A stretch of DNA of 14,041 nt from an uncultured Gammaproteobacteria bacterium. Lineage in GTDB: Bacteria; Pseudomonadota; Gammaproteobacteria; SZUA-140. The notes below the pieces were generated by a model, which saw only the letters and a program-made list of their open reading frames with translations, ran no database searches and was not told the DNA's origin. The DNA lies in the NCBI GenBank assembly GCA_945787585.1, contig CALZIG010000126.1:1-14041 (forward strand), read 5' to 3'. Both the position numbers and the translations under genes were made by a program. Positions 1-7,133 of the stretch are shown in pieces. Position 1 is the first letter of the stretch. Each line of letters starts with the position of its first letter.

Positions 1-888
1 GAGATCTGGGAGATCAATCCAGACATCGAAAACCCCCATCTTATCTATCCCGGCGATGTGATTTTTCTCGAATATGTCGATGGCAAACCAGTATTAAAGG
101 TCGACCGCGGCGAAACCAGCCATCAGCGCAGTGCGACGAGTGATCCTAACACGGTGATTCTCTCTCCTTTTCCACGCGCCACAAAACTGGACCACGCCAT
201 TCCGACCATCCCGTATGACGCGATCCGCCAGTTTCTTGATCATCCCACGATCATGACCCCTGAAGAGGTCAAGAATGCTGCCTATGTTACCGCCAGCGAA
301 GAGGGTCGTCTGATCAGCGGTACCTCACATCGACTGTATGTGCGCGGCATCCCGAACACCTACTCAGAGTTTGATATCGTGCGTCCCGGCAGGCCCTATT
401 ACAATGATCCCAAACGGAAAAAAGACATCCTGGGCTATGAGGCGATCAGACTGGCGACCGCCAACGTCGAGGCGTTCGGCGATCCGGCCACGCTACGCAT
501 CAAACATTCCGCGCGCGAAGTGTTGATTGGTGATCGTCTGATTCCCAGCCGCAAACAGGCGATCAGCCAAAACTTTCACCCCAAGGCACCCGATGAACAG
601 GTGACCGGACAGATTATCTCTGTGCCCGCTGGAATCACCCGTGTGTCACAATTTCAGATCGCCGTCATCAACATCGGCACCAATCAGGGCCTCAAAACGG
701 GCAACATTCTCTCGGTGTTCCAGAAAGGCGATCGCGTGCGCGACCCGATCACCCGCAAAAACATCCAGCTTCCGGATGAGCGTGCCGGGGTGATGATGGT
801 CGTACGTACCCTGGATCGCTTCAGCTATGTGCTGGTGATGGAGGCGTCGCGCGACATTCGCCTCTATGATATGGTGAGAAACCCCTAA
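1..888 (+). CDS. LysM-domain protein, C-terminal part (5' end outside window)
   Basis: The reading frame is open from base 1, so the gene starts upstream; the GTG at 58 is internal and not the real start. The first ~24 visible residues (EIWEINPDIENP, then LIYPGDVIFLEY) match the C-terminal half of a LysM motif, which binds peptidoglycan glycan strands. The remaining ~270 residues are a non-membrane region typical of the LysM proteins encoded just before dprA in gammaproteobacteria, with no catalytic motif that I recognise. A secreted or periplasmic, wall-associated role is inferred; the signal peptide would lie outside the window. The gene ends in TAA at 886-888, 97 bases before dprA. Family assignment is good, but the precise function is unknown. 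Confidence 0.85.
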   Translation, partial: EIWEINPDIENPHLIYPGDVIFLEYVDGKPVLKVDRGETSHQRSATSDPNTVILSPFPRATKLDHAIPTIPYDAIRQFLDHPTIMTPEEVKNAAYVTASEEGRLISGTSHRLYVRGIPNTYSEFDIVRPGRPYYNDPKRKKDILGYEAIRLATANVEAFGDPATLRIKHSAREVLIGDRLIPSRKQAISQNFHPKAPDEQVTGQIISVPAGITRVSQFQIAVINIGTNQGLKTGNILSVFQKGDRVRDPITRKNIQLPDERAGVMMVVRTLDRFSYVLVMEASRDIRLYDMVRNP

Positions 889-985
889 ATTACTTTCAAG
901 CTGATCGTGATTAATGTAACGGGGCTAAACTAGACCACCAGACACCACGCGAACACGGAACGTTCGCCTTGAAATAGATAAACTG

Positions 986-2143
986 ATGCCACCAGAAAAT
1001 GGAATTTCTGTTTCTGAAGATGAGCTAAGCCACTGGCTGGCGCTCCTGCTCACCCCCGGGATCGGCTCACGCCGCTTTCAGGCCCTGCTGAAACGGGTCG
1101 GTTCACCACGTGAAATATTTGCGACCCCTCCCAAACAGCTGATTGATGCCAAAGCCATTCCCAAATCAGTAGCGGCACGTCTCGCCACGCCCGACTGGCC
1201 ACAAGTCGAAAATCAGCTCAACTGGCTACAGCAGCCAGGCCATCACATCATCACCTGCGCCGACCCGCGCTATCCCGCCCTATTAAAGGAGATCGCCGAC
1301 CCACCCCCTGTGCTGTTTATCCAGGGCAATCTGGAAACACTCTGTCGGCAGCAGATCGCCATCGTCGGCAGCCGTAACCCCTCGCCCGACGGCCGTGAAA
1401 ATACCTTTGCCTTTGCACGTGAGCTGGCGCAGCGCGGCTATGTCATCACCAGCGGCCTGGCTCTCGGTGTCGACACTGCAGCCCATCGCGGCGCACTGCG
1501 CGGTGGCGGTGCCACTATCGCTGTGATGGGGACGGGTCCCGATTATCGCTACCCCAACAGCAATCGCTCGCTGGCCGATGAAATTGTACAGAATGGCGCA
1601 TTAATCACCGAATTCCCACTCGGCACCCCACCACTGGCCGAAAATTTCCCTCGCCGCAACCGCATTATCAGCGGCATGAGCCTCGGGGTGCTCGTCACTG
1701 AGGCGGCGCTACGCAGCGGCTCACTCATCACCGCTCGCAGCGCTTTAGAGCAGGGACGAGAGGTCTTTGCGATCCCCGGCTCCATCCATAACCCGCTCGC
1801 CCGAGGGTGCCACGCGCTGCTCCGGGATGGCGCAAAACTTGTTGAAAACACTCAAGATATCATCGAGGAACTGGATTCATTGAGCCACTTCGAACCCGCC
1901 GATACCCCCTCCGTCATCCCACCCCTTTTCGCCAAACCCCTCGACGACAAAGAACAGGCCGTTTTAAGTGCGCTCGGTTTTGACCCCAGTGCCATCGACA
2001 CCCTGGTCGAACGCACAGAATTGACTGCCGAGGAACTTTCCGCCATCCTTCTCGTACTTGAATTGCACAATTACGTAAAAACGACCCCCGGCGGCCACTA
2101 TGTTCGCAGCGGGATCAATACGGGGAATGAAGGACTTAGTTGA
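986..2143 (+). CDS. dprA: DNA-processing protein DprA (Smf)
   Basis: DprA binds incoming single-stranded DNA during natural transformation and loads RecA on it; it acts in the cytoplasm. The 385-residue product has the expected order: an N-terminal helix-hairpin-helix/SAM-like region (about 15-70), a Rossmann-like DprA core (about 100-300), and a C-terminal winged-helix region (about 315-375). Core signatures are IAIVGSRNPSPDG (S129, R130), ITSGLALGVDTAAH, ENFPRRNRIISG and SGSLITARSALEQGREVFAIPG. Length fits the family (about 360-390). The ATG at 986 has only a weak Shine-Dalgarno sequence, but no better start is seen. Its TGA overlaps the smg ATG by one base (TGATG), suggesting translational coupling. 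The core is intact, so competence proteins may be present elsewhere in the genome. Confidence 0.97.
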   Translation: MPPENGISVSEDELSHWLALLLTPGIGSRRFQALLKRVGSPREIFATPPKQLIDAKAIPKSVAARLATPDWPQVENQLNWLQQPGHHIITCADPRYPALLKEIADPPPVLFIQGNLETLCRQQIAIVGSRNPSPDGRENTFAFARELAQRGYVITSGLALGVDTAAHRGALRGGGATIAVMGTGPDYRYPNSNRSLADEIVQNGALITEFPLGTPPLAENFPRRNRIISGMSLGVLVTEAALRSGSLITARSALEQGREVFAIPGSIHNPLARGCHALLRDGAKLVENTQDIIEELDSLSHFEPADTPSVIPPLFAKPLDDKEQAVLSALGFDPSAIDTLVERTELTAEELSAILLVLELHNYVKTTPGGHYVRSGINTGNEGLS

Positions 2144-2631
2144 TGAAAGAAAACATGCTGGACGTGCTGATGTATCTCTTCGAGCACTATATAAATGAAG
2201 AGACCGAAGTCAGCCCAGATCATGATTCTCTGAAAATCCGCCTTGAAGAGGCGGGGTTTTCACAGGGTGAAATCGGCAAAGCGTTCCTGTGGCTTGAAGA
2301 CCTCTCAACGCAGCGCGAAGCCGGCGCCTTTGGCCTGAAAGAGATTGCCTCCACCCCCGGGGCCATGCGCATATATAGTGCAGATGAACTTGAACGCCTC
2401 GAACCTGAAAGCCGTGGTTTTCTGCTGTTCCTTGAGCAGACCGACGTACTGACGCCGATCACGCGTGAACTGATCATCGATCGCGCGCTGGCACTTGAAA
2501 GCAACGCCATCGACCTCGATGATCTCAAATGGATCGTTTTGATGGTGCTCTTTAACCAGCCCGGCCAGGAAGCGGCCTATAGCTGGGTCGAAGATATCGT
2601 CTTCGACGGTATGGAAACGACACTGCACTAA
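2143..2631 (+). CDS. smg: Smg family protein (DUF494)
   Basis: This small acidic cytoplasmic protein of 162 residues closely matches E. coli Smg from memory. Shared blocks include MLDVLMYLFEHYI near the start, RGFLLFLEQTDVL in the middle, and DDLKWIVLMVLFNQPG near the end. Its biochemical role is not firmly established; the gene is conserved between dprA and topA in gammaproteobacteria, as here. I chose the ATG at 2143, which overlaps the dprA stop. An in-frame TTG one codon earlier is less likely, because AAGGA at 2130-2134 is spaced 8 bases from the ATG. It is likely co-transcribed with dprA. Confidence 0.95.
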   Translation: MKENMLDVLMYLFEHYINEETEVSPDHDSLKIRLEEAGFSQGEIGKAFLWLEDLSTQREAGAFGLKEIASTPGAMRIYSADELERLEPESRGFLLFLEQTDVLTPITRELIIDRALALESNAIDLDDLKWIVLMVLFNQPGQEAAYSWVEDIVFDGMETTLH

Positions 2632-2741
2632 TCGCGTTTCTAATCACACACGGAGATGTGCCGCTGAACGGGATAAGTCGCGCCCGGCGCCTCAAATCAC
2701 TTTTTTACTAAACAACCAACACGAATGTTAATGGTCTCTGA

Positions 2742-5048
2742 ATGAGCAAAAATCTTGTCATCGTCGAATCACCGGCAAAGTCAAAGACGCTTAAAAAGTA
2801 TCTAGGCAAGGATTTCGAGATTCTCGCGTCCTATGGACACGTTCGCGATCTGCTCCCCAAAGAAGGTGCGGTCGACCCTGAGAATGACTTTGCGATGAAA
2901 TATCAAATCATCGAAAAGAACGCTAAACATACCGATGCCATCGTCAAGGCACTGAAAAAGGCCGACACCCTCTATCTCGCGACCGATCCGGATAGGGAAG
3001 GTGAGGCGATCTCATGGCATCTGCTTGAGATTCTGAAAAAGAAAAAACTAATCAAAGAGAAGCCTGTTTATCGCATCGCCTTCAATGAGATCACCAAAAA
3101 GGCGGTGAACGATGCGGTCGCCAACCCGCGCGAACTCTCGATCGACATGGTCAATGCGCAGCAGGCCCGTCGCGCACTCGACTACCTCGTCGGCTTCAAT
3201 CTCTCACCACTACTGTGGAAAAAGATCCGCCGCGGCCTCTCTGCCGGTCGCGTACAGAGCCCCGCGCTGCGCATGATCGCCGAGCGTGAAGATGAGATCG
3301 AACGCTTTGAAAAGCGTGAATACTGGACCATGGAGTCTGACCTTAAAGCGAATAAGAAAGACGCCTTCAGCGCCAAACTGACCCACTATAAAGGTGAAAA
3401 GCTGGAGCAGTTCAGCATCACCGATGAGAAGACTGCCACCGATGCCGAACAGGCCATCAACAAGGCCGCGGCGGGTAAACTGATCGTCGAAACCGTTGAA
3501 AAGAAACAGCGTCGCCGCAACCCGGCCGCCCCCTTTATCACCTCAACGTTGCAGCAGGAGGCGTCGCGTAAACTCGGCTTCACCGCGCAGCGCACCATGC
3601 GCACCGCACAGCAACTCTATGAAGGTATCGATATCGGTGATGAGGCAATCGGCCTGATCAGCTACATGCGTACCGACTCGGTCAACCTCGCAGCCGAAGC
3701 GATTGAACAGTTACGTGAACTAATCACCGAACGCTACGGCAAAGAGAACCTGCCCAAAGAACCGAAGACCTACAAGACCAAATCAAAAAATGCGCAGGAA
3801 GCGCATGAAGCGATTCGTCCGACGGTCGTGTCGCTTACGCCTGACTCTATTAAAGACAAACTGCGTGCAGATCAATTTAAGCTCTACAGCCTGATCTGGA
3901 AACGTACCGTCGCCTGTCAAATGGTCCACGCCACCATTAATATGGTCGGTGTTGATCTTAGCGCGGGCGAAGGCAACACCTTCCGCGCCACCGGTTCGAC
4001 CATCGTCAAACCCGGTTTTATGGCGGTCTATCAGGAAGGGCTTGATGACAGCAAAGAGAAAGAAGGTGACGATGAGAAACTGCTACCGCCATTAAAAGAA
4101 GGCGACGAGGTCGAGTTGCTTAAACTGCGCCCGGAGCAGCACTTCACCGAGCCGCCACCACGATACACTGAGGCGAGTCTGGTCAAGACGCTCGAAGAGC
4201 ACGGTATCGGTCGGCCCTCGACCTACGCCAGCATTATCTCGACGCTACAGGCACGCGACTATGTTGAACTCGACAAAAAACGGTTCAAGCCAACCGATGT
4301 GGGGCGCGTGGTCAATAAGTTCCTGACCGAACACTTTACACGCTACGTCGATTACAACTTCACCGCCAACCTCGAAGACGAACTCGATGCGATCTCTCGC
4401 GGAGAAAAAGAGTGGATTCCGCTAATGAAGGATTTCTGGGGCCCCTTCAAAGCGCTGGTCGACGACAAAGAGGTGAGCGTACAGCGCAAAGATGTCACCC
4501 AGGAAGCGATGGATGAAGAGTGCCCCAAGTGTGGTAAGCCACTCTCGATTCGCCTCGGACGACGCGGCCGTTTTGTCGGCTGCACCGCCTTTCCCGAATG
4601 CGACTACACTCGCAACCTCGGCGAAGATGGCGAAAGCACGGAGCCTGAGATAGTAGAAGGCCGCAACTGTCCCGACTGTGAATCAGACCTGATCATTCGC
4701 CACGGCCGTTACGGCAAGTTCATCGGCTGTAGTAACTATCCGAAGTGCAAACATATCGAACCGATCGAGCAACCGGCAGACACCGAAGTGGAATGCCCCG
4801 AGTGTAAACAGGGCACGATCCTGCAGCGTAAATCACGTTACGGCAAGATCTTCTTCTCCTGTGGTCGCTACCCCGATTGCAGTTACGCCATTTGGAATAA
4901 ACCGGTCGCCCGCCCCTGCCCCGATTGCGACTGGCCGATCCTGACGCTCAAGACCACCAAGCGCAAAGGTACCGAACTGGTCTGCCCGCAGAAAGAGTGC
5001 GGCTATGCAGCCCCTGCCGATGAAGAAGGCAATCCAACAGAAGATTAA
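2742..5048 (+). CDS. topA: DNA topoisomerase I (type IA)
   Basis: TopA relaxes negative supercoils by passing strands through a transient single-strand break, forming a 5'-phosphotyrosine bond. The 768-residue protein opens with a TOPRIM domain (MSKNLVIVESPAKSKTL, Glu9; metal-binding DPDREGE at 82-88). The type IA core follows, with the catalytic Tyr308 in LISYMRTDS. The C-terminal part (from about 590) has four tetracysteine zinc ribbons in tandem, starting CPKCGKP, CPDCESD, CPECKQG and CPDCDWP; the last has C-x4-C as its second pair. It is about 100 residues shorter than E. coli TopA (865), and the shortening is at the C-terminal end. The ATG at 2742 has little Shine-Dalgarno support, but the N-terminus aligns exactly with the family. 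It converges on cysB across the repeat element at 5059-5196. Confidence 0.98.
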   Translation: MSKNLVIVESPAKSKTLKKYLGKDFEILASYGHVRDLLPKEGAVDPENDFAMKYQIIEKNAKHTDAIVKALKKADTLYLATDPDREGEAISWHLLEILKKKKLIKEKPVYRIAFNEITKKAVNDAVANPRELSIDMVNAQQARRALDYLVGFNLSPLLWKKIRRGLSAGRVQSPALRMIAEREDEIERFEKREYWTMESDLKANKKDAFSAKLTHYKGEKLEQFSITDEKTATDAEQAINKAAAGKLIVETVEKKQRRRNPAAPFITSTLQQEASRKLGFTAQRTMRTAQQLYEGIDIGDEAIGLISYMRTDSVNLAAEAIEQLRELITERYGKENLPKEPKTYKTKSKNAQEAHEAIRPTVVSLTPDSIKDKLRADQFKLYSLIWKRTVACQMVHATINMVGVDLSAGEGNTFRATGSTIVKPGFMAVYQEGLDDSKEKEGDDEKLLPPLKEGDEVELLKLRPEQHFTEPPPRYTEASLVKTLEEHGIGRPSTYASIISTLQARDYVELDKKRFKPTDVGRVVNKFLTEHFTRYVDYNFTANLEDELDAISRGEKEWIPLMKDFWGPFKALVDDKEVSVQRKDVTQEAMDEECPKCGKPLSIRLGRRGRFVGCTAFPECDYTRNLGEDGESTEPEIVEGRNCPDCESDLIIRHGRYGKFIGCSNYPKCKHIEPIEQPADTEVECPECKQGTILQRKSRYGKIFFSCGRYPDCSYAIWNKPVARPCPDCDWPILTLKTTKRKGTELVCPQKECGYAAPADEEGNPTED

Positions 5049-5058
5049 CAAACTTAAA

Positions 5059-5196
5059 AACTGCCCCAGGTGAGTACGAGACAAGGTGCAATGCCCCTGG
5101 GTGCGAAAGTCGGCGAAAAACGCGGAATTTACGAATAGTAAATGAGCACTTTTGAGCCGGGTTTCAACGCAGTATCGTGCCGCCTGAGGCAGTTTT
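5059..5196. repeat. MITE-like intergenic element with 14-bp inverted ends
   Basis: The left end AAAACTGCCCCAGG (5059-5072) is the reverse complement of the right end CCTGAGGCAGTTTT (5183-5196), with one mismatch. The ~110 bp between them hold a smaller perfect hairpin, TTTAC-GAATA-GTAAA (5128-5142), and no credible ORF. The internal sequence (GGCGAAAAACGCGGAATTTA and GGGTTTCAACGCAGTATCGT) resembles, from memory, a dispersed intergenic repeat seen in several gammaproteobacteria. That resemblance could not be checked here. It fills nearly all the space between the convergent topA and cysB genes and could act as a bidirectional terminator. The right end forms part of the cysB stop codon. No clear target-site duplication was seen. 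Confidence 0.6.
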
Positions 5197-6109
5197 ACAT
5201 CGCCGCGTCGACCGCCTTCCGATCCAGATGCGGCGCAAACATCTCAATAAAGGCGTAGTGAAAACCACGCAGGTAACTGCCGCGACGAATACCGATGCGC
5301 GTGGTGCTCGCCTCAAACAGATGCGCGGCATCAACGACGCCCAGCGTGCTATCGCGTTCTTCGTCATAGGCCATCGTCGCCACCAAACCAATTCCCAGCC
5401 CTAATTTCACGTACGTTTTGATCACATCCGCATCGAGCGCCGTCAGTACCATGTTCGGCCGCAGGCCCGCCGCTTCAAAGGCGCGGTTAATTCTGGACCG
5501 ACCCGCATAGGCAAAGTCATAAGTGACAATCGGATAACTGGCGATCGCCTCCAGCGTCAATGGTTCACAACCCAGAATGGGATGTCCGTGCGGCGCGATC
5601 ACGCTACGATTCCACTGGTAACAGGGCATCATCGCCAGCTCTTCATCCAGCTCGATCCCTTCGGTGGCGATGGCAAAATCTGCCACGCCCGACGCCGCCA
5701 GCTGTGCAATTTGTGTCGGACTCCCCTGATGCAGGTGCAGCCGCACACTGGGGTAGAGCTCGGTAAAACGCTTGATCACGGGCGGCAGCGCGTAGCAGGC
5801 TTGCGTATGGGTGGTCGCAATCGACAGACTACCACTCGCCTCGTGGGTAAACTCAAACCCTACCTGTTTGATATGCTCCAGCTCACGCAGCACCCGCTCG
5901 GCCATTGCCAGCACTGCGCGCCCCGGCTGCGTCACCCCGACTAAACGTTTACCGTTACGCTCAAAGATCTGCACATTGAGTTCATCTTCAAGCTGGCGGA
6001 TCTGATGACTGACGCCCGGCTGCGCGGTGTGCAACACCTCAGCCGCCGTCGAAATATTAAGCCCACACCGCTCAACCTCGCGGATATAACGCAATTGTTG
6101 AAAATTCAT
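5195..6109 (-). CDS. cysB: LysR-type regulator CysB (sulfur assimilation)
   Basis: CysB activates sulfate-assimilation genes, with N-acetylserine as inducer and sulfide or thiosulfate as anti-inducer. The 304-residue protein has a LysR winged helix-turn-helix (residues 1-60, MNFQQLRYIREVE) and an effector domain. The block IATTHTQACYALPPVIKRF carries T100, T102 and Q103, and FAIATE carries T149; these match ligand-pocket positions known in enterobacterial CysB. The position equivalent to Thr202 seems to be Ala. GGAGG lies about 8 bases before the ATG. E. coli CysB is 324 residues; this one stops right after VDAA plus a Met, so ~20 tail residues are missing and the TAA sits on the edge of the adjacent repeat element. 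It is divergent from the exporter and reductase genes. It could be the paralogue Cbl, but the context favours CysB. Confidence 0.92.
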   Translation of the reverse strand: MNFQQLRYIREVERCGLNISTAAEVLHTAQPGVSHQIRQLEDELNVQIFERNGKRLVGVTQPGRAVLAMAERVLRELEHIKQVGFEFTHEASGSLSIATTHTQACYALPPVIKRFTELYPSVRLHLHQGSPTQIAQLAASGVADFAIATEGIELDEELAMMPCYQWNRSVIAPHGHPILGCEPLTLEAIASYPIVTYDFAYAGRSRINRAFEAAGLRPNMVLTALDADVIKTYVKLGLGIGLVATMAYDEERDSTLGVVDAAHLFEASTTRIGIRRGSYLRGFHYAFIEMFAPHLDRKAVDAAM

Positions 6110-6140
6110 GACTACCCTCCTGCCTTTAAAACTAAGCTCT

Positions 6141-6159
6141 ATATAACTAATAGTTCTAT
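6141..6159. promoter_or_regulatory. Dyad in cysB / exporter divergent region (possible LysR-type box)
   Basis: The sequence ATATAACTAATAGTTCTAT is a near-palindrome: AACTA and TAGTT around a central A at 6150, extended by ATA/TAT with one mismatch on each arm. It lies 32-50 bases upstream of the cysB ATG, next to a possible extended -10 for cysB (TGCTATACA, minus strand, 6167-6159). LysR regulators usually bind such AT-rich dyads in the space between themselves and a divergent target gene. Binding by CysB is therefore inferred, with autorepression as the simplest role. No experiment or search supports it. Confidence 0.4.
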
Positions 6160-6197
6160 GTATAGCATTATTTATTATTATTGATACTATTGATTTA

Positions 6198-6206
6198 TGC
6201 TAGAAT
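6198..6206 (+). promoter_or_regulatory. Extended -10 promoter for the sulfite exporter operon
   Basis: TGCTAGAAT is a TGn extended -10 with a hexamer one base from TATAAT. It lies 80 bases before the GTG start at 6287 in an AT-rich gap. The -35 region is poor: TTATTG at 6178-6183 gives 17-base spacing, and TTGATA at 6181-6186 is only 14 bases away. Weak -35 elements are usual for promoters that need an activator, which fits CysB control. This is motif-based only. Confidence 0.4.
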
Positions 6207-6286
6207 TCCACTCCCTGCAATAAACGTACAACAGATAGAAACCTAAAGAATCAATTAGTTACGCGGAAATCATCGGATATATTACA

Positions 6287-7072
6287 GTGGAATGGGCATA
6301 CATCATCTCGGGATTCGCCGTTGGCGCGCTCGTCGGACTGACCGGCGTTGGCGGTGGTTCGCTGATGACGCCGCTGTTGATCTTTGCCTTTAACGTGCCG
6401 CCGATCATCGCTGTCGGCACCGACCTGCTGTTTGCCGCGATCACCAAAACTGGCGGCATCCTGTCTCACAACCGGCGCGGCACCATCTGCTGGAATATCG
6501 TGGGCTGGCTCTCTGTCGGTAGTCTGCCGACGGCGATTCTCACCGTTTATATCCTCGACACGGTACGCGCCACTGCCCCGGATTTCCAGATCGACACACT
6601 CGTCAACACCTCGTTAGGGGCCGCGCTGATGTTGACGGCACTCGCGCTGTACCTTAAAAATACCATTCAAAACACAGGGCAAAGCATTAAAAAACTGCTG
6701 CCAAACTGGAAACAATGGCGTACACCCGTTACCATATTGGCCGGCGTATTATTAGGGGTGCTGGTGCCTATTACCTCCATCGGTGCGGGAGCATTTGGCG
6801 CGGCTATATTGTTATTTTTATATCCATCGCTACCCACTATGCGTATCGTGGGTACCGACCTGGCACATGCAGTGCCGCTCACAGCGGTCGCCGGACTGGG
6901 ACATATGCAGATGGGCACGGTCGATTTCACCCTGCTGGGCTATCTGCTGATAGGCTCACTGCCGGGGATCTATGTGGGTAGCCACATAAGCACCATCATT
7001 CCGGAGCGGATTATGCGTCCGATCCTCGCAACTATGCTGTTGCTAATTGGTCTTAGATTTGTAGTCGCCTGA
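6287..7072 (+). CDS. TauE/SafE-family sulfite (sulfur anion) exporter
   Basis: This 261-residue inner-membrane protein has about seven to eight hydrophobic segments. It shows the two-fold internal repeat of the TauE/SafE (DUF81) family: LTGVGGGSLMTPLL ... AVGTDLLFAAITKTGG (residues 18-57) and ITSIGAGAFGAAILLF ... IVGTDLAHAVPLT (162-199). Members move sulfite, sulfoacetate and other small sulfur anions, but direction and substrate are often unproven. Its position between cysB and the sulfite reductase gene suggests sulfite efflux, or sulfur-anion transport in assimilation. The GTG start at 6287 gives the usual family N-terminus (MEWAYIISGFAVGALVG), although the Shine-Dalgarno is weak. It is followed by the reductase gene after 61 bases, probably in one transcript. 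Confidence 0.9.
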   Translation: MEWAYIISGFAVGALVGLTGVGGGSLMTPLLIFAFNVPPIIAVGTDLLFAAITKTGGILSHNRRGTICWNIVGWLSVGSLPTAILTVYILDTVRATAPDFQIDTLVNTSLGAALMLTALALYLKNTIQNTGQSIKKLLPNWKQWRTPVTILAGVLLGVLVPITSIGAGAFGAAILLFLYPSLPTMRIVGTDLAHAVPLTAVAGLGHMQMGTVDFTLLGYLLIGSLPGIYVGSHISTIIPERIMRPILATMLLLIGLRFVVA

Positions 7073-7133
7073 AACAGGCACAAAGTAGTATTGGAAACAT
7101 TATCGCCCGTAACTAAGGGCAGGAGAAGCAGTG

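Noticed and set aside
949..967. Hairpin GCGAAC / GTTCGC just before dprA
   Set aside because: Only six pairs with no T-tract after it, and it lies between two genes of the same direction. Not enough to call a terminator or operator.
2682..2707. GCGCCCGGCGC followed later by TTTTTT before topA, as a terminator of smg
   Set aside because: The palindrome leaves almost no loop, and the T run starts about nine bases after the stem. Too weak to list.
5582..5944. 120-codon plus-strand ORF opposite cysB
   Set aside because: It is a shadow of the cysB frame, low-complexity in composition, with no family resemblance or ribosome site.
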